Of a DNA stretch of 64,000 nt, positions 16,622 to 25,448 are shown one piece after another (positions within the stretch are counted from its first letter, which is position 1; every line of letters begins with the position of its first letter). A program made the translations under genes and the position numbers. The notes under the pieces are model-generated. The model was not told where the DNA came from and searched no databases. It saw nothing but the letters and a program-made list of their open reading frames with translations. Origin of the DNA: Streptomyces armeniacus. Lineage in GTDB: Bacteria > Actinomycetota > Actinomycetes > Streptomycetales > Streptomycetaceae. Location of the stretch: NCBI RefSeq assembly GCF_003355155.1, contig NZ_CP031320.1, positions 2,032,369 through 2,096,368 on the forward strand, read 5' to 3'.

Positions 16622-16738
16622 CCGCGCTTGCCGCAGACCTCGCTGCCTGCGGCCTGGTCATCACCCGGGGCACCCCGCCACGGACGGAGGGTTGCCGGAC
16701 AGCGGGCCGGGGCCTTGATCGCTGTCGCTCGTGACCTG
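16622..16738 (-). promoter_or_regulatory. SAM-IV riboswitch
   Basis: The minus strand has the conserved SAM-IV order: GGTCACGAGCGACAGC at 16737-16722, then AAGGCCCCGGCC, CTGTCCGGCAACCCTCC, GGCGGGGTGCCCCGGGTGA and TGACCAGG closing helix P1 near 16655. A GC-rich hairpin (16630-16653) follows and fits the extra 3' domain that separates SAM-IV from SAM-I. In actinobacteria these switches repress methionine and cysteine genes when S-adenosylmethionine is plentiful. Here it precedes the class V aminotransferase by about 50 bases. Confidence 0.92.
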
Positions 16739-16771
16739 GCGGCAGTATGCCATACGCGTTTGCCCCGGCAG

Positions 16772-16966
16772 TAGCCCGTCCGGCCGAGCCCCGATCAAGC
16801 CCGTCCGGCGCTTGACGAGGACGCACCTCAGCCGATCAAGCCCGTCCGGCGATTGAGGACGGCCCTCAGCCACGGAACACGCGCAGACACCGGTGGACGA
16901 TCACGCAACACACCCAACCGCACCCCGCGAACGGGTCGGGGTCCGTCCTCAAACGCCGGACAGGCT
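16772..16966. repeat. Interspersed repeat cluster 2
   Basis: A truncated copy (16772-16784), two forward copies (16798-16822, with a small insertion in the core, and 16838-16874) and one reverse copy (16942-16966). The facing pair encloses about 78 bp of unrelated sequence. The cluster fills most of the space between the SAM-IV leader and the end of trpD. Confidence 0.85.
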
Positions 16967-17041
16967 GGATATGGCCGGGGCCCGCCCCAGGAGGCGGGTC
17001 CCGGCCGGAGCCGTACAAGCGGGGGCGGCGCGCGCAGCTGG

Positions 17042-18106
17042 TTACGCGTTGCTCGCCGACACCCACCGTTCCAGGGCCGCCTTCGCGTCGCCCGAGTCGA
17101 CCGATTCCGCGGCGCGGGCCATGGCCGCCGCGAGGCGGTCGGCCAGGGGGCCGTCCGCCGGGTCCAGGGCGACGAGCGCCGCCGCCGCGTTGAGCAGGAC
17201 CGCGTCCCGTACGGGGCCGTGTTCGCCGTCCAGGAGGCGGCGCGCGATGTCCGCGTTGTACGCGGAGTCCGCGCCGCGCAGGGCCTCGACCGGCACCAGG
17301 TCGACCCCGATGTCCCGCGGGTCGAACGACTCGCGGCGCACAGCGCCGTCCCGTACGACCCACACCGTCGACGTGGCCGTCGTGGTCAGCTCGTCCAGGC
17401 CGTCGTCGCCGCGGAAGACCAGCGCCGACGAGCCGCGTTCCGCGAGCACGCCCGCCAGGATCGGCGCCATCCGCGCGTCCGCGACGCCGGTGGCCTGCGC
17501 GCGTACCCGGGCCGGGTTGGTCAGCGGGCCGAGGAAGTTGAACGAGGTCGGGATGCCCAACTCCCGCCGCGCGCCCGCCACGTGCCGCAGCGACGGGTGG
17601 AACTTCACCGCGAAGCAGAACGTGATCCCGGCCTGCGCCGCCACCTCCGCCACGCGCTGCGGGGTCAGCTCCAGGTTGACGCCGAGCTTCTCCAGTACGT
17701 CGGACGCACCGCTCGCGGAGGACGCCGCGCGGTTGCCGTGCTTGACGACGCGCGCGCCGGTGCCGGCCACCACGATGGCGGCCATGGTGGAGATGTTCAC
17801 CGTGCGCGCCCGGTCGCCGCCGGTGCCGACGATGTCGACGGTGGGACCGGGCACCTCGATCACGTTGGCGTGCTCGTACATGGTGCGTACGAGGCCGGAG
17901 ATCTCCTCCACCGTCTCGCCCTTGGCCCGCAGGGCCACCGCGAAGCCGGCGATCTGCGCGTCGGTCGCCTCGCCGCGCATGATCCGGTCCATGGCCCAGG
18001 CCGTGGCGTCCGCGTTCAAATCCTCACCGGCCAGCAGGGAGCTCAGTACGTCCGGCCACGAGCGGGCCGCCGTGGTGTCGCCTCCAGCGGGGGTCGCAGC
18101 GCTCAT
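17042..18106 (-). CDS. trpD: Anthranilate phosphoribosyltransferase
   Basis: A 354-residue enzyme that joins anthranilate to PRPP in tryptophan synthesis. Motifs are complete: the PRPP loop [18 protein letters not shown], the [18 protein letters not shown] block and [22 protein letters not shown]. The ATG at 18106 with AGGAG eight bases upstream is preferred over longer in-frame options. No other trp gene is adjacent; a lone trpD next to the cytochrome bc1 genes is the standard actinobacterial arrangement. Confidence 0.95.
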   Translation of the reverse strand: MSAATPAGGDTTAARSWPDVLSSLLAGEDLNADATAWAMDRIMRGEATDAQIAGFAVALRAKGETVEEISGLVRTMYEHANVIEVPGPTVDIVGTGGDRARTVNISTMAAIVVAGTGARVVKHGNRAASSASGASDVLEKLGVNLELTPQRVAEVAAQAGITFCFAVKFHPSLRHVAGARRELGIPTSFNFLGPLTNPARVRAQATGVADARMAPILAGVLAERGSSALVFRGDDGLDELTTTATSTVWVVRDGAVRRESFDPRDIGVDLVPVEALRGADSAYNADIARRLLDGEHGPVRDAVLLNAAAALVALDPADGPLADRLAAAMARAAESVDSGDAKAALERWVSASNA

Positions 18107-18481
18107 GGGGATCACTCCTGGCATGGATGGTGGTACGGCTGGGCGGCCGGGCGCACGTCCGGTGGCACCGGTGGCATACGTCCGGCGGGCGCGCCACGGT
18201 GGCGCGGCTCGCCGCCAGCCTAGCGGCGCGGGGACCGGCAGGGGCGTGCTGCCCGCACTCTGATCACGGTGCACCGGCCACGCGACCCGCCACGCACCGC
18301 CCCGCGGCCACCCGCCCGGCGCGCCCGCCGCCCCGGCGGCGCCGCGCCACACAGCAGCGGGCCCCGGCCCCCTCCGTACGAGGGGACCGGGGCCCGCGTG
18401 CGCCGTATCCGGACCGGTCAGCCGACCGTCAGCCGGCAGGCAGACGGCCAGAAGGCAGCCGGCCGCCCGGCACAGGATCAC
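18107..18481. other. Gap between trpD and qcrB
   Basis: No gene is supported. The part near trpD is its promoter/leader region. The part near qcrB holds the strong stem-loop listed at 18359-18395. Nothing else is recognisable. Confidence 0.6.
18359..18395 (-). terminator. Stem-loop terminator after qcrB
   Basis: A 15-bp stem (GGGCCCCGG / CCGGGGCCC extended inward with CCCCT/AGGGG, one mismatch) with a short loop sits 87 bp past the qcrB stop. It has no T-run, as is common for Streptomyces terminators. Confidence 0.75.
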
Positions 18482-20131
18482 TCAGTGGTGGCCGTGACCA
18501 CTCGTGATCTCCTTGTACTCCTCGGCCGTCGGCTTGGGGATCTGCCCGTCCGAGCCGTAGTAGCCCTTGGACAGCTTCGCCCGCAGCTTCTCCGATCTGC
18601 CGACCTTGCGCTGTACGCCGTGCTCGTCCGACTCGGGTCCGATCTCGGCGGGCTCGTACTGCTCGTGCGCGGTGAGCGTGTGCAGGTCCTCCTGCGCCAG
18701 GGGCTCGTGCACCTCGATGAACTCGCCGTGCGGCAGCCGTTTGATGATGCCGGACTCGCGCCCGTGCAGCACCTTCTCGCGGTCCTTGCGCTGGAGGCCC
18801 AGACAGATCCGTTTCGTGATGATGAACGTCAGGATCGGGACCACGAAGAAGCCGATGCGTACGAACCAGGTGATCGCGTTGATCGACAAATGGAAGAACG
18901 TGGCCACCACGTCGTTGCCGCCGCCGATCAGCAGCACCATGTACCAGGCGATCCAGGCCGCGCCGAAGCCCGTACGGGTCGGCACGTTCCGCGGCCGGTC
19001 GAGGATGTGGTGCTCGCGTTTGTCCCCGGTGACCCAGGACTCGACGAACGGGTACACCGCGATGGCCGTCAGCACCAATGGCAGCAGCATCAGCGGGATG
19101 AACACGCCGAGCACAAGCGTGTGCCCCCAGATGTTGACTTCCCAGCCGGGCATGAAGCGGATCAGGCCCTCTGGGAAGCCCATATACCAGTCGGGCTGCG
19201 CGTTGGTGGACACCTGGTCCGGCCGGTACGGGCCGAGGACCCAGATCGGGTTGATCGAGAAGGTCGCGGCGATCATCGCGATGACGCCGAAGACCAGGAA
19301 GAAGAAGCCGCCGGCCTTGGCCATGTAGACCGGCAGGAGCGGCATGCCGACCACGTTCTTGTTCGTCTTCCCGGCACCCGCGAACTGCGTGTGCTTGTGG
19401 TAGAAGACCAGGATCAGATGCGCCGCGAGCAGGCCGAGCATGATGCCCGGCAGCAGCAGCACATGGATCGCGAAGAAGCGCGGGATGATGTCGTGCCCGG
19501 GGAACTCGCCGCCGAACAGGAACATGGCGATGTACGTGCCGACCACCGGCGTCGACAGGATCGCGCCGTGCATGAAGCGGATACCGGTGCCGGACAGCAG
19601 GTCGTCGGGCAGCGAGTAGCCGGTCAGACCGGTGAACATGCCGAGGATGAGCAGCAGGAAGCCGAACATCCAGTTGATCTCGCGCGGCTTGCGGAACGCG
19701 CCGGTGAAGAACACCCGCATCATGTGCACCAGCATGGCCGCGATGAAGATCAGCGCGCCCCAGTGGTGGATCTGCCGGATCAGCAGACCGCCCCGCACGT
19801 CGAAGCTGATGTCCAGCGTCGACGCGTACGCCTCGGACATCACGACGCCGTGCATCGGGACGTACGCGCCGTGGTACTCGATCTCGGCCATGCTCGGCGT
19901 GAAGAACAGCGTCAGGTAGACGCCGGTCAGGATGATGATGATGAAGCTGTAGAGCGCGATCTCACCGAGCATGAAGGACCAGTGGTCCGGGAAGATCTTG
20001 CGCATGTTGGCCTTGGCCAGGCTGTAGATGCCCAGCCGGCCGTCCGCCCAGTCCGCGACCTTCTCGCCCGCGGGCGCCTTGCGCTTGCCCGGCGCACCTG
20101 CGCCGGGTGCGTTCGTGCTTGTCGTACTCAT
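18482..20131 (-). CDS. qcrB: Cytochrome bc1 complex, cytochrome b subunit
   Basis: A 549-residue membrane protein holding the two b hemes and the quinol oxidation and reduction sites. The N-terminal four-helix part contains HHWGALIFIAAMLVHMMRV and the second histidine pair in FFAIHVLLLPGIMLGLLAAH. The quinol site motif is the PDWYMG sequence near residue 315, in place of PEW as in other actinobacteria. The long hydrophilic C-terminus (about 430-549) is typical of actinobacterial QcrB. It overlaps qcrA by 4 bp (ATGA) and is last in the ctaE-qcrC-qcrA-qcrB operon. Confidence 0.97.
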   Translation of the reverse strand: MSTTSTNAPGAGAPGKRKAPAGEKVADWADGRLGIYSLAKANMRKIFPDHWSFMLGEIALYSFIIIILTGVYLTLFFTPSMAEIEYHGAYVPMHGVVMSEAYASTLDISFDVRGGLLIRQIHHWGALIFIAAMLVHMMRVFFTGAFRKPREINWMFGFLLLILGMFTGLTGYSLPDDLLSGTGIRFMHGAILSTPVVGTYIAMFLFGGEFPGHDIIPRFFAIHVLLLPGIMLGLLAAHLILVFYHKHTQFAGAGKTNKNVVGMPLLPVYMAKAGGFFFLVFGVIAMIAATFSINPIWVLGPYRPDQVSTNAQPDWYMGFPEGLIRFMPGWEVNIWGHTLVLGVFIPLMLLPLVLTAIAVYPFVESWVTGDKREHHILDRPRNVPTRTGFGAAWIAWYMVLLIGGGNDVVATFFHLSINAITWFVRIGFFVVPILTFIITKRICLGLQRKDREKVLHGRESGIIKRLPHGEFIEVHEPLAQEDLHTLTAHEQYEPAEIGPESDEHGVQRKVGRSEKLRAKLSKGYYGSDGQIPKPTAEEYKEITSGHGHH

Positions 20132-21225
20132 CCGCGCTCCCAGAAGGCCGGGCCGACAGGCTCCGCGAAGTCACCCTGCGCTTCGAGGTAGCCGTCCTTG
20201 TTGACGCTGATCTTCAGCTGCGGCAGCGGGTGGCCCGCCGGGCCGAAGAGCACCCGTGCGCCGTCGGAAAGGTCGAACGTCGACTGGTGGCAGGGGCAGA
20301 GCACGTGGTGCGTCTGCTGCTCGTAGAGGCTGACCGGGCAGCCGACGTGTGTGCAGATCTTCGAGTAGGCCAGGATGCCTTCGTGGGACCAGTCGAGGGT
20401 CCGCTTGTCCTTGATGTCGTCCGGCTCGATGCGGACGAGCATCAGGGCGGCCTTGGCGATCTCCACGTTGAAGTCGTGGTCGTGCTGGTCCAGGCCCTCG
20501 GGCTTGGCGAAGGCGAGCGAGCCGACGACGATGTCGTCCGGCTTCAGCGGCTCGTCGGTGTTCTCGTTGATGAGCAGCTTGCCCTTTTTCCAGGCCGTGT
20601 GCCGCATCTTGTCCTCGGGCAGCGGCCCGAGGTCACGCAGCAGTACGACGCCGGAGAGCGGCACCAGCGTCAGCGCCCCGAACATGGTGTGCCGCACCAG
20701 CTTGCGCCGTCCCAGCTGGGACTCCTTGGCGCCCTGCCGGAAGTCCGCCAGCACCTTCTGCCGTACCTCGGGCTCCGCCTCGATGGGGTGCCGCTCGTCG
20801 GCGATCTCCACGTCCGACATGAGCGTACGGGCCCAGTGGACCGCGCCCGCGCCGATGCAGAACAGGGCGAGGCCGAGGGTGAGGCCCAGCGACAGGTTCA
20901 GCGCGCTGACGTGCCCCAGCGGCCAGATGTAGACGATCTTGTCGATCGGGAACGCCACGTACGAGGCGATGAAGCCGACCGTGGCCAGCATCGACACGGT
21001 GAACAGCATCGCGACGGTGCGCTCCGAACGCTTCGCCGCCCGCTCGTCGATGTCCTGTACCCGGTGCTCGTGCGGGGGCAGCCCGGGGTCCGCGAAGGGG
21101 TCCTCGTCGGGGACGCCGACCTCTCCGTGGCCCTGCGGCTCGCGCTCGCCGGGGAGCTTCTCGTTCTCGTCCTCTGGCACGTTCTCGTCAGATCCAGTTC
21201 CGTGGGATCCAGTCTCACTGCTCAT
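20128..21225 (-). CDS. qcrA: Rieske iron-sulfur subunit of cytochrome bc1
   Basis: A 365-residue actinobacterial Rieske protein with three N-terminal membrane helices (about 70-92, 105-127, 178-196) instead of one. The 2Fe-2S ligands are C291 and H293 in CTHVGC and C310 and H313 in CPCHQS. The first ~65 residues are acidic and hydrophilic. It overlaps both neighbours by 4 bp, so translation of qcrC-qcrA-qcrB is coupled. It passes electrons from quinol to the diheme cytochrome QcrC. Confidence 0.97.
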   Translation of the reverse strand: MSSETGSHGTGSDENVPEDENEKLPGEREPQGHGEVGVPDEDPFADPGLPPHEHRVQDIDERAAKRSERTVAMLFTVSMLATVGFIASYVAFPIDKIVYIWPLGHVSALNLSLGLTLGLALFCIGAGAVHWARTLMSDVEIADERHPIEAEPEVRQKVLADFRQGAKESQLGRRKLVRHTMFGALTLVPLSGVVLLRDLGPLPEDKMRHTAWKKGKLLINENTDEPLKPDDIVVGSLAFAKPEGLDQHDHDFNVEIAKAALMLVRIEPDDIKDKRTLDWSHEGILAYSKICTHVGCPVSLYEQQTHHVLCPCHQSTFDLSDGARVLFGPAGHPLPQLKISVNKDGYLEAQGDFAEPVGPAFWERG

Positions 21226-22034
21226 GACTTCTTGGCCTTTGCGGTCCGCGCTGCGACCCAGACGGCGACGGCGATCAGCCCGCCGAGCCCGAACACCCAG
21301 CCGAACAGGCCCTCGCTGACGGGGCCGAAGCCGCCCAGCTTGTAGCCGCCGGGGGTCTCCGCCTCGCTGCTGTTGACCGTCTTCAGGTACGCGATGACGT
21401 CGCCCTTGTCCTTCGGCGTCATCACCGTGTCGGGGAAGGACGGCATGTTCTGCGGGCCGGTCTGCATCGCCTCGTACGCGTGCTTCTTGGTCACGTCACC
21501 GAGGTCCGGTGCGAACTTGCCCTTGGACAGGGCGCCGCCTTCGCCGGTGAAGTTGTGGCACTGGGCGCAGTTCGTACGGAACAGCTCGCCGCCGTTGGCG
21601 AGGTCCGCGTCGTTCGGGTCGTACTGCGACTTGTCCGGCACGCTCGGGCCCGGGCCCAGCGAGGCGATGTACGCCGCCAGCTGGTCGGTCTCCTTCTGCG
21701 TGTACTTCGGCTGCTTCTTCGGCACCTGCGCGCCCGGCTGCTGCGCGGGCATACGGCCGGTGCCGACCTGGAAGTCCACGGCGGCGGCGCCGACACCGGT
21801 CAGGCTCGGGCCGTCACTGGTGCCCTTGCCACCGGTCCCGTGGCAGCTGGCGCAGCCGACGGTGTAGAGCTTCTTGCCCTCCTCGATGGCGAGGGAGGAA
21901 CTCGACCCCTGGGCGGCCTTCGCCTCATCCGCGGGGGCGAGCGCGGTGTACAGCCCCCCGGTGGCCGCCAGCGCGAAGAGTAGGACGACGAGCGCCGCCA
22001 GCGGATGGCGCCGTCGTGCGGAGAGCTTTTTCAC
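21222..22034 (-). CDS. qcrC: Diheme cytochrome c subunit of the bc1-aa3 supercomplex
   Basis: A 270-residue protein with an N-terminal membrane anchor, two heme-c domains (CASCH at 61-65 and CAQCH at 156-160, the latter preceded by GGELFRTN) and a C-terminal membrane helix (GLIAVAVWVAART). In actinobacteria it replaces a soluble cytochrome c, linking the Rieske protein directly to the CuA site of CtaC. Coupled to qcrA by a 4-bp overlap and 89 bp downstream of ctaE. Confidence 0.97.
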   Translation of the reverse strand: MKKLSARRRHPLAALVVLLFALAATGGLYTALAPADEAKAAQGSSSSLAIEEGKKLYTVGCASCHGTGGKGTSDGPSLTGVGAAAVDFQVGTGRMPAQQPGAQVPKKQPKYTQKETDQLAAYIASLGPGPSVPDKSQYDPNDADLANGGELFRTNCAQCHNFTGEGGALSKGKFAPDLGDVTKKHAYEAMQTGPQNMPSFPDTVMTPKDKGDVIAYLKTVNSSEAETPGGYKLGGFGPVSEGLFGWVFGLGGLIAVAVWVAARTAKAKKS

Positions 22035-22123
22035 GGATTACCCCGGTGTCAGGATCTTCTGCGTCGATGCTTCTGGCTGTGTCTGCTGCGAGTGCTCTGC
22101 ACTGTGCGGTCGGACCGCCCGGA

Positions 22124-22735
22124 TCACTTGATCAAATAGATCGTGGCGAAGAGGCCGATCCAGACGACATCGACGAAGTGCCAGTAATAGGACACGACGA
22201 TGGCCGCGGTCGCCTGCTGATGCGTGAACCGCCGCGCCGCGTATGTTCTGCCCAGCACGAGCAGGAACGCGATCAGGCCGCCCGTCACGTGCATCCCGTG
22301 GAAGCCGGTGGTCAGGTAGAACGCCGACCCGTAGGGATCCGAGGACAGGGACAGTCCCTCGTGCTTGACCAGCTCCGTGTACTCGAAGACCTGGCCGCCG
22401 ATGAAGATCGCACCCATGATGAAGGTGACGATGAACCACCCCCGGAGCTTCTTCACGTCACCACGCTCGGCCGCGAACACACCGAGCTGGCAGGTGAGGG
22501 AAGAGAGCACCAGGATCGTGGTGTTGGCCGCCGAGAACGGCACGTTCAGTGCCTCGGCCTGCTCCTTCCAGAAATCGGCACCCGTCACCGACCGCAGGGT
22601 GAAGTACATCGCGAAGAGGGCCGCGAAGAACATCAGCTCGGAACTCAGCCAGATGATGGTTCCGACGCTGGTGAGGTTCGGCCGGTTGACCGACGGGTGC
22701 GCGTGCCCGGTTTCTACTGCTGTTGCTGTCGCCAC
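22124..22735 (-). CDS. ctaE: Cytochrome c oxidase subunit III
   Basis: A 203-residue membrane protein when begun at the GTG at 22735 ([19 protein letters not shown]); a longer frame upstream is not family-like. Typical segments are [19 protein letters not shown] and the C-terminal FHGMHVTGG and [19 protein letters not shown]. It is a structural subunit of the aa3 oxidase. It heads the operon ctaE-qcrC-qcrA-qcrB; its 185-bp upstream space is shared with the divergent pseudo-receiver gene. Confidence 0.95.
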   Translation of the reverse strand: MATATAVETGHAHPSVNRPNLTSVGTIIWLSSELMFFAALFAMYFTLRSVTGADFWKEQAEALNVPFSAANTTILVLSSLTCQLGVFAAERGDVKKLRGWFIVTFIMGAIFIGGQVFEYTELVKHEGLSLSSDPYGSAFYLTTGFHGMHVTGGLIAFLLVLGRTYAARRFTHQQATAAIVVSYYWHFVDVVWIGLFATIYLIK

Positions 22736-22920
22736 GCCGACATTATGTCGGTCGCTTATCCCGGCCTCACTTCCGGGGGTGCCGTTCGGTGTGTCCGACC
22801 GTCGTGCGCTGCTCAAACGCCGCTCCAACGGGCCCTGGGCTGCGGTGTTGAGGCGGCGCCGGAGGGAGTAGCATCCGGGCAGGCATTGGAAGTTCGACGA
22901 GATTCCCACGCGGAGGAACG

Positions 22921-23331
22921 ATGCAGCCGACCGCCACGGTGCTGGTCTACAGCGATGACGCCAACACCCGCGAGCAGGTGCGTCTCGCCGCCGGACGGCG
23001 CCCCGCCTCCGACGTACCGCAGATCGAGTACCTGGAGTGCGCGACGCCGGCCGCCGTGCTCTCCGCGCTGGAGGAGTACCAGGTCGACGTCTGTGTGCTG
23101 GACGGCGAGGCCGTCCCGGCGGGCGGCATGGGCGTGTGCCGCCAGATCAAGGACGAGATCTTCCGCTGCCCGCCCGTCCTGCTGCTCATCGGCCGCCCCC
23201 AGGACGCCTGGCTGGCGACGTGGAGCCGCGCCGAGGCGGCCGTCTCGCACCCGGTGGACCCGGTCGCGCTCGCGGACGCCCTCGCGGGACTGCTGCGCGG
23301 CGGACACCGTACGGACGCCGGGGCGGCGTGA
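22921..23331 (+). CDS. Degenerate receiver-domain protein
   Basis: A 136-residue single-domain protein with the fold pattern of response-regulator receivers ([18 protein letters not shown] at the start, [24 protein letters not shown] in the middle). D60, in CVLDGE, is in the phospho-acceptor position. The conserved Lys of true receivers is replaced: [16 protein letters not shown] has His where KP is normal. It probably does not switch by ordinary phosphorylation. There is no output domain and no adjacent kinase. It is divergent from ctaE and conserved at this place in Streptomyces, suggesting a link to respiration, but function is unknown. Confidence 0.72.
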   Translation: MQPTATVLVYSDDANTREQVRLAAGRRPASDVPQIEYLECATPAAVLSALEEYQVDVCVLDGEAVPAGGMGVCRQIKDEIFRCPPVLLLIGRPQDAWLATWSRAEAAVSHPVDPVALADALAGLLRGGHRTDAGAA

Positions 23332-23394
23332 CACGGCGAAAGACGCCGCGTCTCTCACCTCTTCGGCCCCGTACGAGGCCGTCCCCGGGCCCTG

Positions 23395-24648
23395 TCACAT
23401 CTCGAAGCGGAGCCTCGCGGGCCCGTTCCGGACGTTCTTGACGGTCGTGCCGCCGACGAGCGCGCTGCCGCGGCGCCACTCCTTCCAGGACAGGTTCCAG
23501 TCCCCGAAGCCGTTGTCGAACGTGGCCATCTGGTCGCCGCTGCCGTTGATGTAGCGCACCACGTCGCCGCGCTTGACCAGGTTGTAGAACCAGCGGGCGT
23601 TCTCCGTGCTCATGCCCGTGCAGCCGTGGCTGACGTTGGCGGCACCCTGCGAGCCGACCGACCAGGGCGCGGCGTGCACGAACTCGCCGCTGCGGGTGAC
23701 CTGCGTGTTCCAGTGCACGGGGAGGTCGTACGACTCGGAGCTGCCCTCCGGTATGCCGATGCTGGTGCCGCGCATCCGGATGAACGACTGCTTGCCGAGG
23801 ACCACCTTGACGCCGTTCCGGGTCTCGAAGCCGGCCTTGCCCGTGGTCACCGGTATGGTGCGGACGGCCTTGCCGTTCTTCCGTACGGTCATGGTGTGCG
23901 CGCTCATGTCCACCAGGGCCTCGACGCGTTGGCCCGTACGGATCGTGAGCGGCTTCGAGCCGCCACCCCGCAGCCCCTCCCGGATGCCGACGCCGCCGAG
24001 CGCCGAACTGACCGTGACGGTGGCGTGCGCGGGCCAGTACGTACGCGGCCGGTAGTGCAGCGTCTTGCCGTCCGCCCAGTGCCAGGCACCCTGCGTACGC
24101 GGTGTGGACTCGACGCGCAGCGCCCGCTCCACGGTCCTGCGCTCGCCCGCGCTCTGCATCCGGTGGCTCAGCTCCGCCACGATGGGCTGCCCGACGCCGT
24201 ACGTGCCGCTCTCGGGGCCGAAGGTGACGCCGAGCTTGCGGCCGTTGGCGGGCTTGGTCTCGAAGTGCAGGGTGCGGCTGCCCGGTGAGCCGTTGCTGTT
24301 CTCGGTGCTGACGACCACCGTGTAGCGCACGCCGGCGGCCAGCGGTGCCGTGGAGCGCCAGCGGTCGCCGTCGGCCGACAGCTCGCCTGCCAGCCGCCGT
24401 CCTGCGGCGTCGGTGGCGATGACGTCCGTGATCCGCGCTTCCGAGCCGTTGGCGGTCACTTCGAGCGGCTTCCGTGAGTCGACGCGGTCCCCGCCCGCGT
24501 CCGCGTTGACGGCCACCTGGTCGCTCGCGTCGTAAGGAGCGGCGGCGAGCGGACTCGCGTCGCCGCCACAAGCTGTGAGCCCCGCCGTCAGGGGCACGAG
24601 TATCAGGGCGCAGGCCAGCGCCGTCCGGCGCTTCGGTCGAGGTCTCAT
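23395..24648 (-). CDS. L,D-transpeptidase lipoprotein (YkuD domain)
   Basis: A 417-residue lipoprotein. The lipobox LTAC places the lipidated cysteine at C27. Two immunoglobulin-like domains (about 45-135 and 137-235) precede the YkuD catalytic domain (about 240-360). The catalytic motif is HAAPWSVGSQGAANVSHGCT with H325, H341 and nucleophile C343. These enzymes form 3-3 cross-links in peptidoglycan, as Ldt enzymes do in mycobacteria. It lies between the two cytochrome oxidase operons, on the same strand as both, but with its own spacing. Confidence 0.92.
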   Translation of the reverse strand: MRPRPKRRTALACALILVPLTAGLTACGGDASPLAAAPYDASDQVAVNADAGGDRVDSRKPLEVTANGSEARITDVIATDAAGRRLAGELSADGDRWRSTAPLAAGVRYTVVVSTENSNGSPGSRTLHFETKPANGRKLGVTFGPESGTYGVGQPIVAELSHRMQSAGERRTVERALRVESTPRTQGAWHWADGKTLHYRPRTYWPAHATVTVSSALGGVGIREGLRGGGSKPLTIRTGQRVEALVDMSAHTMTVRKNGKAVRTIPVTTGKAGFETRNGVKVVLGKQSFIRMRGTSIGIPEGSSESYDLPVHWNTQVTRSGEFVHAAPWSVGSQGAANVSHGCTGMSTENARWFYNLVKRGDVVRYINGSGDQMATFDNGFGDWNLSWKEWRRGSALVGGTTVKNVRNGPARLRFEM

Positions 24649-25049
24649 ACGCCCAAGCTAGAGACGCCGCGGTCCGGCGGCCCGCCGACAGCCTGCGAAC
24701 GGGTTACGCGTACGCACCGGTTGCCCGGAGGGCGTAGACGAGGGCGCGCCGAATCCAGCCCGTCCGGCGCCGATCAAGCCCGTCCGGCGTTTGAGGACGG
24801 CCCCCGGCCGCGATGGCGGTGCGCTGGGCCGTGCGCAGTGGGCCCACCGGCGAGCCGGTGGCCGCTTCGGGCCGTCCTCAAACCCCGGACGGGCTGGTTT
24901 GCGGGCGCTCCGGCCCGTCGCCAAGGTGCGGAGGGCTGCCCCCGGCACACGGCTGCGCCGCCGCAGCGGGGTTGTCCCGCCGCGACGGCGCGCGACCACA
25001 AAGGGGAGGGTCCGGCGGAATCGCCGGCCGTCTCAGCCTCTACGTACGG
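24649..25049. other. Gap holding interspersed repeat cluster 3
   Basis: No gene is supported in this 401-bp space between ctaF and the transpeptidase. A truncated repeat (24757-24770), a forward copy (24776-24800) and a reverse copy (24871-24896) lie here; the facing pair has 70 bp between them. The remainder (24900-25049) shows nothing recognisable apart from expected 3' sequence of ctaF. Confidence 0.7.
24757..24896. repeat. Interspersed repeat cluster 3 (facing pair)
   Basis: A truncated AGCCCGTCCGGCGC, then a full forward copy, 70 bp of spacer and a full reverse copy (CCGTCCTCAAACCCCGGACG). The layout is the same as in clusters 1, 2 and 4. Confidence 0.85.
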
Positions 25050-25448
25050 TCACTGATTCTGCGCCTCGCCGTGGTAGTACTCGAACACCCAGCCCCACAG
25101 CCCGATCAGCAGCAGCGGCAGCGAGAAGAAGAGCAGCCACCAGCCGAAGACGACGCCCAGGAAGGCGAGCGCGCCGCCGATGCTCAGGGAGAGCGGCTGC
25201 CAGCTGTACGGGCTGAAGAAGCCCACCTCGCCGGCGTCGTCTGCGACGTCCGCTTCCTTGTTGTCCTGGGCCCCGGTGTCCACACGGCGGGCGGTGAAGG
25301 CCAGGTAGTAGCCGATCATCACCGACAGGCCGAACGCCAGGAACAGGGCGGTGGTGCCGACCGGCTCCTTCGACCAGACGCCGTACACGGCGGCCACGGC
25401 GAGCAGGAAGACGGACAGCCAGAGGAACATGTGTCCCTGGATCTTCAC
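25050..25448 (-). CDS. ctaF: Actinobacterial cytochrome c oxidase subunit IV
   Basis: A 132-residue protein with four membrane helices (about 5-25, 32-50, 87-103, 105-123), the size and pattern of the small subunit CtaF. It starts with [12 protein letters not shown] and has the conserved [10 protein letters not shown] before the third helix. Coupled to ctaD by a 4-bp overlap. Confidence 0.93.
   Translation of the reverse strand: MKIQGHMFLWLSVFLLAVAAVYGVWSKEPVGTTALFLAFGLSVMIGYYLAFTARRVDTGAQDNKEADVADDAGEVGFFSPYSWQPLSLSIGGALAFLGVVFGWWLLFFSLPLLLIGLWGWVFEYYHGEAQNQ

Noticed and set aside
18269..20191. Long plus-strand open frame opposite qcrB
   Set aside because: Same reason: it mirrors a conserved membrane protein and has no independent start signal.
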